A stretch of DNA of 64,000 nucleotides, taken from Liolophura sinensis (Eukaryota; Mollusca; Polyplacophora; Chitonida; Chitonidae). Below are positions 22,756 to 35,055 of the stretch, piece by piece. Location: the NCBI RefSeq assembly GCF_032854445.1, contig NC_088303.1, positions 32,591,265 through 32,655,264 of the forward strand, written 5' to 3'. The position numbers and the translations under genes are program-made. Position 1 is the stretch's first letter; each line of letters starts with the position of its first letter. The notes beneath the pieces are model-generated. The model searched no databases. It worked only from the letters and a program-made list of their open reading frames with translations, and was not told the DNA's origin.

Positions 22756-24438
22756 ACGAACTGAAATGTGAATTGCGTGGAGTACACATTATTTTATCTA
22801 TGATAAAATTTTTAAAGTATGTAAAAGTCTGTTGAAAAAAACAAAATAACAACAACAAAAAAATGTATGATATACACCTGTACTAAATGTACACCAATGA
22901 AATACACAACATCAAGGGGGAAAATTGTTTGAACAACTTTTAACGGCACAGATGGTGTTACATCCATATGTATGTTAAAAGTTAAAATTTCACTTTTCAC
23001 TAACTTCATAAAAATACAAACACTTGGTTTACACAAAAAAACAGCCACTGACCTAAATTTAATATATTCCAGCACTGGCAAATGAACTTTAAACAAATAC
23101 ATATTTTATTTCCTTATTTTCAAGAGTATTTTCACATGCACTTATGCCTGCATTCATGATGATAGCTGAGTTCATGAAACTAGACAAAACCTGCAGCGAA
23201 AGCCCACCATACCTAACAAACCTAAACTGATAAAAGATAAAGCCAATTAAATCAATGGGAGCTGCATTATATACAATTTATTTATTTGAATCTTTGTTTA
23301 ATACCTTAAACCTGTATAAACCATCAACCTTTGGCAAGTTATTGACATGTGCGATGTACAGATATGGACACCGTATTGGTGAAAGATGAGAGGTCTTCAA
23401 AGAACACTAGATTGTGAGAAGGGCCATTCATACAATGCATGAGAGTCATCCAGTACTTACTATCACTATCACCAGGAGGATTAACCTTGAGGCCACAACC
23501 CAATGTTAAGGGCTTGTGAACTTCAGTAAAAAACCTTCTTTTGTTCTGCCAATGAGGACATGTAAAATGTATCGTGTACATGAATCTATTAAGACATTGT
23601 GTAGTTACTATTATTAAAAAGTACATTGGTCCTAGAAAAATAGGTATGAATTTACCTGCACAGGAATACATGTACTGAACATGTGGTTACACATTAATAT
23701 TCCACTAGATGTTGTTTAAGTTTGTTAGCTTTACACATGGTACAATGCATGGTACCTGTATATGTTAAGGCCAATCATACTTAATTAATAAATGGTTTCC
23801 TGTCACCCTCCTGCACATCATTTTATTAATAACTGACTTCCCTGCATCGGAACTCATTCTTTCAGTTTTTGTTAGAAATTTTCACATTTTAGACCATTAT
23901 CATAAAATAATGATAATAACAATTATTTTGCACCACTTCTGCAAAATATTGAGATGAAACAAGTAAGGAATTCTTATATGCCTTTAGCCTCATACAGTCA
24001 GCCATAGATTTAGCCAAAATCTGATTTCTAGATTTTCTCCTATTTTCCCTACCTCTCCCAAGTTAATTTTGTCAGAATAGGGTATCTCAAGGAAACTGAG
24101 ACCCCCCCCTTCTGGCTAAAACTATGCCGTCAGCAGACAGCATGTTTATATTCAGTGAGCACATATAATGTACAGTAAATGATCTAACATTTCATCCACC
24201 AGACTAAGCTGCCCATTTTGCCAGATTCTAAGAGTTATATTGAGCTTAGAGAGGCATTTTGAGGTTTGTTTGGAAGGTAGAATGATGTATCCTACTAGAA
24301 AAATGTGTTTCAGCACATTGTGTTTTAATAATGCACTTTGTGGGGGGGAGGGGGGAGAAAAATGTTAGGTCATTAACAGTACATGCATATTTATGTATTA
24401 TTATTTTTCCAGCTTCAAGATGTTTAGCACTTGTAATG
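22756..24438. repeat. Local tandem duplication, copy 2, with an ~890-bp insertion
   Basis: It matches copy 1 from 22756 to about 23272 and again from about 24163 to 24438. Between these parts lies extra sequence (23273-24162) that starts with a SINE-like (attt)n tail. The junctions ('atatacaat' and 'catataatg') hint at a short imperfect target duplication. Confidence 0.85.
23275..23660 (-). mobile_element. SINE-like element, family C, diverged
   Basis: An (attt)n tail at the left is followed by a body sharing 'acctttggcaa', 'gacatgtgcgatgtacagat' and 'atggacaccgtattggtg' with 25925-26070 and, less well, with 36640-36960. The right-hand limit is uncertain. Confidence 0.5.
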
Positions 24439-24634
24439 ATGAGAATGGATAGGTCAGATGGACAAAGTTGGTAATTGTGCAGGTTTATGTTCCCTTGTCA
24501 TATGCTTGCATCGGAAAAAACATTTCTCAATACTCTTTAATATTTAATTTTTTTTTTATTTTTTTATTTTTTTGGTTTTGAAGTAAAAACAAAAAGGGGA
24601 CTGAAAAATAAAAATTTGAGTGGTGTGAGAAACT

Positions 24635-25544
24635 CTACTTGAACTCTACTCCACTGGCTTTGGTTAACTTCATCACAGCTCCATTGTTGGTGTCATCCTC
24701 CAGCAGTTTTATCATTGAGTCGGCCACAAAATCAACACTGCAAGACAATAAATTAGAAAAGACATTGTACATTCTCCATATTTTGCTTTCCTCTGAAATA
24801 AGTTACATGAGCTATCACATGCATTTCCCACATGTCCTGGGTCATAAAATAGAATATAATCATAATTGTAAGAGGGTAGCATTTTTTTTTCCTTTTTTCA
24901 ATAATCAGATTTTAAGAAATGACCATGTGCTTGTACTTGTACCCATAAACATAATGTCATCACATACACACATACTAAATAGGTAGGCCTATGTGTACCC
25001 AAACAAACTACAAACCTGTGGTAGTTAAGGGGCAGCAACTCCAACTTAATTCATGGTATTCATTCGTGAAGGGGTACAATGTGCATATATATATATATAT
25101 TTATGTATATGTATATCTGTAACTTCCGGTTAGCTTGTAGATATCACTGCCCCAAGTTAACTGTTTCTTTGTAAACTGTGCCAAAAAATCTGATTCATTT
25201 GGCAGATTGTGGACTAATTAGTACTGGCTTTCTTCAGTTCATATCTGGCACTTGGAGAGCTGCCTGTAGTGCTCCACTTTCCCCACCTAGCATGATCACG
25301 ATTTTTTTACTGGTCTTGTAATTAATGCTGGGCAGCATTACTTTCATCTTCATTTAAGCAAACACATTTGGCTGACTTCTGGGTTGTTTTATCATGTACT
25401 TTCCCAATAATAAACATTTACTCAATTTTGCAAACCATAAACTGTGTATGCGTGAAGCCTACAATTTCCATTTCCATGAAGACCATGTGTGAAAATAATT
25501 CATTCATTGTAGGCTTACAGTATTACTGTGTGTGTGTGCGTGTG

Positions 25545-25610
<66 letters not shown>

Positions 25611-28600
25611 AATATTTTTGGTGTTTTTGCCAGGTGCAGCGACAATAAGGATACCTCATGATGCCTGTTTTTTGTATGAACTGCCTAGCCTTGTCTGGGT
25701 GGTACATCTCTCCATGGTCCATACAGTGTATCAGGGGTGTCTCCACAAAGGAAGGGCACACTGTCAAGAAGCGAACACCCATGGCTTCCTGGTCAGGATG
25801 TAGCTGAAAAGCAAACAAAGTCCATACACATACAGCCAAAACACTGAGTCACTTTTCAGTCTACCATTACAAGTTTACAAAGTCAGTTTATCATGCATAT
25901 TATGGCATGTATATTATGCCAGTCAGTTTTATCAGTGGAGGAAATCAGAGGGCACGAACAGCTTAATCACCTATCTTTGGCAAACTATACCTACAAACTT
26001 TTCCGCATGTCATGCACAGATATGCACACCATATTGGTGGTCTTAAATGAACGTTAGATGAACAATTGGCCGAGAGATCATCTCTGACGATCATCATCAA
26101 TCTGGAACAAATTACAGACCGCTGCATATGTATATGGGAAAATCTAGCTGTCATGGTACCAGAAGCAATTTTGGCAAGCCCCCCTATTGTACTAGTAGGT
26201 CATTATGTATCTGTGTTTGTTAGGTATAGAGGTTTCCTCAAAGCTCAAGTTGGTTTTCTTGGCCTGCATAATGGCGAGAGGAGACCGTACAGAGCCCGGG
26301 GGAAACCCACAAGCTTCCACAGGTAGCTGACAGACCTTCCCACGTACAGCAAGAGAGGAAGCCAGCATGTGGTGGACTTGAACTTTCAGTGACCGCATTG
26401 GTGAGAGGCTCCTGGGTCATTACGCTGCGCTAGCAAGATAACTAGCTGAGCCACAGGGGGCCCCAAATGTCATACAGATGAAATACTGTACTCTTGAGTA
26501 TTGTACATGCAAAACACGTGAATCAGGTAAGACATATTTGGTTAAATTATAAATAAGCTTGAATCCACAGCCTGACATTCTTCATGCTGTTTTCTGTTGA
26601 ACAAAACAGAAAGCTAATACATTTACCATAATGAACGTACATGTGATCAATTGAAAAGTTGTCTTCTTTTACAATGAAATATTAAATTTTGATTTGTGTT
26701 ACATGTCCAATCAAGTGGGGCACACCACAGTCACACATTTGTAAGTAGAACATGGCTTATGCAGCTTGATGAAGTTGGTGCTTCAGTCAAAGGGCCAGAT
26801 AAAGTAAGTACAATAATACTCTAAATATTACAGATACAGAAATTTGCCTCTGCTGAGTTGCACAATTTAAGTACCATTAAGTAAATCATTTATTTAGTTA
26901 TAGTTAGTTGATTTTTGCACACTCAACCCCTCTAAAAATATGTATAAAAATAATTTCAGTTTTAGTTTAGGTCGAAATGCTCATTGGTACAGGAAGCCAA
27001 GCACTTGCAGCATTTGAGCCAGACATGCCAGAAAAGGGACCACCAAAGTGTTAAACTGCTCTCATAAAAAAAAGAACACACAAAATCAAAAACCAAAACT
27101 GAAATGAAATCAATTTTAGTGCAACATTGTGTAATAAATTTCAGAATTGCTGCAGTGATATGAAAAGATATTACTTACAGCCCAACTTTTTGTGAAGCCG
27201 AGAACAGCATGTTTGGTAGCACAGTACACAGGAGCAAAAGGAACAGGTGTTAAACCTACAACAACCCACATTATGTATATCATCTCATTAGTTATAGTAT
27301 ACTTACTATCAGGACAGGTGATTTTGAAAATCCTATTAGAAATTCGATAAAATGATCCATTGTTCATTTAACTGTTTCAGGTTTTTTTTTCTTCTTTTTT
27401 TTTTGTTTTTGTTTTTGTTTTTGTGCCATACTAGTTGTCCAGTGCCATACAGTGCTGATTAATTAGTGCCTAACTAATTCACAAAGGTTCTTATGATCAG
27501 CACATTACCCTGGTTATTAGTTTCCCTCCTGGAACCCTGAGCAAATAGGATTGTACCCTGTATGTCAGTCTATCAGTCTGTCAGTTCGTCAAAAAGTGTT
27601 CCTGACTTTCTAGGAAACAGTTCATCATATTGAAATGAAACTTGATTAACCTGGAATTTCAGACAACTGTGTCCCATTGGAACAAAATTATGGCTGTTTT
27701 ACCAAAATCATCGTACTGAATTGGAACTGAACACATGGCTTCATCATAACATGGTACAGATCAAGTTCTATAGGCCCCTGTGTCCATTGTGGACAAAATT
27801 ATGGTTGTTTTTGTTCAGTTTTGGGCAGTTTTCCGCACTTCTTTTCAAAACAGTTTGACAAGTATTATTTTTCTGAATGTCTCTATTACTTGTATGTATA
27901 GTTATTATTTACAACCTGACTACATGTATGTAGCCTACTGATCAAGATGTCATGTTGTTGTTGTAGTAATTATCCTAGTCTGGTTGTGTAACTGTGTTAT
28001 GAGTTGTCTGCTGAATATGTACTGCATATAGGTGTGTACTAATTAACCTAATTGTTTACCTGTATATGGGGGACCTACCTGCTTGTTATCCTAGTCTGGT
28101 TGTCTAACTGTGTTATGAGTTGTCTGCTGAGTATGTACGGCATATAGGTGTGTACTAATTAACCTAATTGTTTACCTGTATATGGGGGACCTACCTGCTT
28201 GTTATCCTAGTCTGGTTGTCTAACTGTGTTATGAGTTGTCTGCTGAGTATGTACTGCATATAGGTGTGTACTAATTAACCTAACTGTTTACCTGTATATA
28301 GGGGGACCTACCTGCTTGTAACCCTAGTCTGGTTGTCTGACTGTGTTACGAGTTGTCTGCTGAGTATGTACTGCATACAGGTGTGTACTAATTAACCTAA
28401 TTGTTTACCTGAATATGGGGGACCTACCTGCTTGTTATCCTAGTCTGGTTGTCTGAGTGTGTTATGAGTTGTCTGCTGAGTATGTAATTGTTTACCTGTA
28501 TATAGGGGGACCTACTTGCTTGTAACCCTAGTCTGGTTGTCTAACTGTGTTATGAGTTGTCTGCTGAGTATGTACGGCATATAGGTGTGTACTAATTAAC

Positions 28601-31600
28601 CTAATTGTTTACCTGTATGTGGGGGACCTACCTGCTTGTTATCCTAGTTTGGTTGTCTGTTGAGTATGTACGGCATACAGGTGTGTACTAGTTAACCTAA
28701 TTGTTTACCAGTATATGGGGGACCTACCTACCTTGTTATCCTAGTCTGGTTGTCTAACTGTGTTATGAGTTGTCTGCTGAGTAATGTACGGCATATAGGT
28801 GTGTACTAATTAACCTAATTGTTTATCTGTATATGGGGGACCTACCTGCTTGTTATCCTAGTTTGGTTGTCTGTTGAGTATGTACTGCATACAGGTGTGT
28901 ACTAATTAACCTAATTGTTTACCTGAATATGGGGGACCTACCTGCTTGTTATCCTAGTCTGTTTGTCTGAGTGTGTTTATGAGTTGTCTGCTGAGTATGT
29001 ATTGTTTACCCGTATATAGGGGGACCTACTTGCTTTTAACCTAGTCTGGTTGTCTAACTGTGTTATGAGTTGTCTGCTGAGTATGTACGGCATATAGGTG
29101 TGTACTAATTAACCTAATTGTTTACCTGTATGTGGGGGACCTACCCTGCTTGTTATCCTAGTTTGGTTGTCTGTTGAGTATGTACGGCATACAGGTGTGT
29201 ACTAGTTAACCTAATTGTTTACCAGTATATGGGGGACCTACCTACTTGTTATCCTAGTCTGGTTGTCTAACTGTGTTATGAGTTGTCTGCTGAGTATGTA
29301 CGGCATATAGGTGGTGTACTAATTAACCTAATTGTTTACCTGTATATGGGGGACCTACCTGCTTGTTATCCTAGTTTGGTTGTCTGTTGAGTATGTACGG
29401 CATACAGGTGTGTACTAGTTAACCTAATTGTTTACCAGTATATGAGGACCTACCTACTTGTTATCCTAGTCTGGTTGTCTGAGTGTGTTATGAGTTGTCT
29501 GCTGAGTATGTAATTGTTTACCTGTAGATAGGGGAACCTACCTGCTTGTAACCCTGGTCTGGTTGTCTAACTGTGTTATGAGTGTCTGCTGAGTATGTAC
29601 GGCATATAGGTGTGTACTAATTAAACCTAATTGTTTACCTGTATATGGGGGACCTACCTGCTTGTTATCCTAGTTTGGTTGTCTGTTGAGTATGTACGGC
29701 ATACAGGTGTGTACTAGTTAACCTAATTGTTTACCAGTATATGGGGGACCTACCTACTTGTTATCCTAGTCTGGTTGTCTGAGTGTGTTATGAGTTGTCT
29801 GCTGAGTATGTAATTGTTTACCTGTATATAGGGGAACCTACCTGCTTGTAACCCTGGTCTGGTTGTCTAACTCGTGTTATGAGTTGTCTGTTGAGTAGTA
29901 CGGCATATAGGTGTGTACTAATTAACTAATTGTTTACCTGTATGTGGGGGACCTACCTGCTTGTTATCCTAGTCTGGTTGTCTAACTGTGTTATGAGTTG
30001 TCTGCTGAGTATGTACTGCATATAGGTGTGTACTAATTAACCTAATTGTTTACCTGTATATGGGGGACCTACCTGCTTGTTATCCTAGTTTGGTTGTCTA
30101 ACTGTGTTATGAGTTGTCTGTTGAGTATGTACGGCATACAGGTGTGTACTAATTAACCAAATTGTTTACCTGTACATAGGGGGACCTACCTGCTTGTAAC
30201 CCTAGTCTGATTGTCTTACTGTGTTATGAGTTGTCCTGCTGAGTATGTACGGCATACAGGTGTGTACTAATAACCTAATTGTTTACCTGAAATATGGGGG
30301 ACCTACCTGCTTGTTATCCTAGTTTGGTTGTCTAACTGTGTATGAGTTGTCTGTTGAGTATGTACGGCAATACAGGTGTGTACTAATTAACCTAATTGTT
30401 TACCTGTACATAGGGGGACCTACCTGCTTGTAACCCTAGTCTGATTGTCTTACTGTGTTATGAGTTGTCTGCTGAGTATGTACGGCATACAGGTGTGTAT
30501 TAATTAACCTAATTGTTTACCTGAATATGGGGACCTACCTGCTTGTTATCCTAGCCTGGTTGTCTAACTGTGTTATGAGTTGTCTGCTGAGTATGTACTG
30601 CATACAGGTGTGTATTAATTAACCTAATTGTTTTACCAGTATATGGGGGACCTACCTACTTGTTATCCTAGTCTGGTTGTCTGAGTGTGTTATGAGTTGT
30701 CTGCTGAGTATGTACAGCATATAGGTGTGTACTAATTAACCTAATTGTTTACCAGTATATGGGGGACCTACCTACTTGTTATTCTAGTCTGGTTGTCTGA
30801 GTGTGTTATGAGTTGTCTGCTGAGTATGTAATTGTTTACCTGTATATAGGGGGACCTACCTGCTGATGAGGACATGTTGATGACTACACCACCTTTCCCT
30901 CCTTGTCTTTGCGTAAGTACTGTATTCCTAGTAATGTACCACGAATGACACCTTTCTGATTAAACACAGAATGAGCATATTTTTTTATTTACCTGGTACT
31001 TCATTGGTGTTAAACATCTAGCCTTAAGAGTTGTTCATTGCAATTATGACACCTATTGGTCAGGTTTATGGGTGGAAGAAAAAAAGGGGGATCTTGTCCA
31101 GAGTATTCATAATCACCAACCTTCTACCAGGTAAATGTGTCTGACAAAAACTCCTGACAGCTGAAGCCGAGGGCTAGAGCGGGATTGGAATATACATGTG
31201 CAACCTCACTGTCAAGGGACTGAGAGTCGCTTCAAGCTATAACCCATGAGATAAGTGATTGGCAGCAGGGTTTCTCTGATAGACAAGTTAAATCGATATA
31301 TATTTATCATACATGTATATTATGCTAAATTTTGCGTATATCAGAATTACATTACACATACAATGATAGCAGGGATATTTGTCATTGGTTTTATGAAGTT
31401 GTTATACACATAACCACATTTGTGTACCAGTACCTGTGAAGTGTGTACCATGTACCCTATTTCTTCTAAAATTGGGAACACTGCTCGTTCATTTTAACCA
31501 ATATATATGTAATTTTAGCAGGAATATTGAGTTTCTTTTTTCTCACATGGTTAGACCATCTGATGAACAACATACTCTTTATTTTTCCAAAAGACTGGTA

Positions 31601-34600
31601 AGGAAATGTTATATTCTTCTTTCAACACTACTAATATCTATCCCAAATTTTAGAAGGATTAGGGTATGTAAAAGTATGAATGTGTAGCCATAATATACAA
31701 ATTACTTACTAAATTGATATCCACTGTCAATTCCCATTTGATTTCATGTCCTAGTCCAGCATTATTGCACACAATGTCGATGTTGCCAATGTTTCCTTGC
31801 ATTTTGAAAAGGCACCTGAAAGCGAACAGATAAGTCAAGTTTTAAAGCATACATGAAACACTTCGTTTTTATTTCTTAATACGGAGTTAGGACGTGGTAT
31901 AACAGCACAGAAAAGCTTCTTGGCTTTCTAATTTCTGCGTAAAATGGCCTTAAATTACAGCTTTCCTAATAAGGTCTAGTATATTCAGTCTGTAAGCAAA
32001 TAGCCTACTGTGATGACATCAACGGCGATAGCTATCAATCAAAACAACTTTGTTGTGGGCAAAGCCTGAATGTCAAGTATGGTACAAGCAATATGCATAT
32101 GCATGTTTTTCAGTTCTAAATATTCTTGAGCATTGCGACAAAATATGCATAAAATAAAGGGGTTGTTAAGTAGAAAAAATATATATTATGCCACAAAAAA
32201 AAGAAAAATTTAACATATCTTTCTTCATTGCCTTGAAACCATACTCTTCATTTTGTCTTAATGTGACCTTTTCTTGTTTCCTTTAAACACTGCAATACAT
32301 GTAGCTATATAAGCAGTTATAGATCTGTGAATTTAATTATTATGTATAGTTCTGTTCAATTGCTTTTGCATTGCTATACGTAACAACCTTATTCATTTGT
32401 TCCCAAAATGTCACATCACTCTCGGTTGTAACAGTACTGCCCCTACCCTCCAAACTGTATGAACACTGCCCCTACCCTCACCCTCCCAGTATGAGATGCT
32501 CACTGTCCATTTGTTCCTGATATGTCACACCACACTGTATGAAGACTGTCCCTATCCTCACCCTCCCAGTATGAGATGCTCACTGTCCATTTGTTCCCAA
32601 GATGTCACATCACTCTCGGTTGTAACAGTACTGCCCCTACCCTCACCCTCCCAGTGTGAGATGCTGACTGTCCATGCGTTCCCAACATGTCACATCACTC
32701 TCGGTTGTAACAGTACTGCCCCTACCCTCACCCTCACCCTCCCAGTGTGAGATGCTGACTGTCCATGCGTTCCCCACATGTCACACCAAACTGTATGAAC
32801 ACTGCCCCTACCCTCACCCTCCCAGTATGAGATGCTGACTGTCCATTTGTTCCTGATATGTCACACCACACTGTATGAACACTGCCCCTACCCTCACCCT
32901 CTCACTATGAGATGCTCACTGTCCATTTGTTCCTGAGATGTCACACCACACTGTATGAACACTGCCCCTACCTTCATCCTCCCAGCATGAGATGCTCCCT
33001 GTCCATTTGTTCCTGATATGTCACACCACACTGTATGAAGACTGCCCCTACCCTCACCCTCCCAGTATGAGGCACCTACTGTCCATTTGCTCCTGAGATG
33101 TCAACTCACACCTTATGAAGACTGCCCCACCCGTGACCCTCACAGTATGAGACACTTACTGTCCATTTGTTCCTGAGATGTCAAATCACACTGTATGAAC
33201 ACTGCCCTACAGCACCCTCTCAGTATTAGACACTTACTGTCCATTTGCTCCTGAGATGTCAAATCACACTGTATGAACACTGCCCCACCCTCACCCGCTC
33301 GGTATGAGATACTTACTGTATATATGTTCCTGAGATGTCACACCACACTGTATGAACACTGCCCCTACCCTCACCCTCCCAGTATGAGACACTTACTGTC
33401 CATTTGTTCCTGAGATGTCACATCACACTGTATGAAGATTGCTTTACCATCACCATGCTGACTTGTGAACTCTTTCACAGTTGTCTCCCCCTGCTCAGGG
33501 TTAAGATCTGTGACGCAAACCTGAAACATGCACAGGAAACATCTGTTTTGTTTTTTTGCCTTATAAACACCAAAAATCAATGTGACTTGAATTCTTCTGT
33601 TCATGTATGTAATATGGCCTTACTGGCTCAGATGGTTGAAAATCGGGAATTGCTTTCTGCAACTGTCATGTACGAAACCTTAATAGATCAGCAGTGTCCA
33701 ACTCTCCTTGTTTCAGGGGCGGCACGGATATGTATCAGTACATGACACTCTGGTTTCTTCCACCCATAAACCTCTCAAAACAAAATCTCAAATTGAGCAC
33801 AGATTTGATTTATTCAAATAAATAAATAAATACTTCTTCATAATGTAATACTTGAATACTTTCACATATATGATGACAATCATTTTTTGTGAGGTGGGGG
33901 ATGGGAGGAGAGGGGGTAAAACAGATTGAACGCCCAGAGCATACTACCACTCTTTACCAGGTTCATGTACCTGATCAACAAAACCTCTGGTTTATACTAA
34001 GCTAAAGCTGAATGAACAAAAGCTGCTGGATTCCAATCTGTGACCTCATTGCAGTTCATCAGGTTGCTGACAGATCTTCCCACGTACATCTAGAGAACTA
34101 GTATAAACAGGCTTGTATACTGGTATTTCTATATACATCTCACGACTGTCTCTGAAATTGCCAGTATTTTATTTGCTGTTATAATTAATATTATCTTGTC
34201 TGAGCTATATTAAATCAAAAAAAATGTAAATGTCAGAAAATTTACATTGCAAGTTAAGACATGTTTAGAGGAAATAAAATTCTCTTCAGGTTTATAAATT
34301 TTTTTTTTTTTTACATGTTATTTGTTTTTTCTTGACATGAAACCCTGGACTCTGCATATGTTTACCAGTATGACAGAAAATGAAAGTACACCATTACTTA
34401 GTGTACAGGTGTTTATTCACTTGTACGATATACAGTAATTCAAGACTCAGCAGCCCTTTACTTCATGGTCTGCCACACTAATAAGAGGATATACAATTAT
34501 AATGTGCTACAGGCCCATGGGCAACTCTGGCTCAGGAATCGCCTTGCTCACTGACTCCCTATACACACCTGACATTTAGCTACAGGAATGTTGGTCTTTC

Positions 34601-35005
34601 CCCTTAGATTTAGAGATAAAATGACAAATATATCTCTTCAGCATTCTGATTATGATACACACATGGGCTGTGCAACTTGTCTCTTGTAGGTCGGCCACAT
34701 TTCATTGTATATAGTTATAATTACGGTACTACTGTACTGTATAAAAGTTTCTTGCCTGTACTTGGTTTGCATGTGGAAGGATTGCAAAAATGTCTGATCA
34801 ATGAATGTTTTCAGTTGATCATCCAGGCCGTATCGATCAGTTACCTCCCACCATAATGCTGGCCGCCATCATATAAGCGAAATATTCTTGAGTACGGCCT
34901 AAAACACCAATCAATTAAATGAATAAATTAAGCACACAGCGTGCAAGTACATCTGAGCAGGCAGAAAGTGCATGTTCATGATTTTATTTCATAAGTACTA
35001 ATATC

Positions 35006-35055
<50 letters not shown>

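Noticed and set aside
27970-30866. CRISPR array
   Set aside because: Units are continuous tandem repeats without unique spacers, in a eukaryotic intron anchored at a splice site.
33404-33745. 113-codon plus-strand frame, repeated at 52258-52599
   Set aside because: It is the antisense shadow of HPGD exon 2 and its repeat-derived flank.
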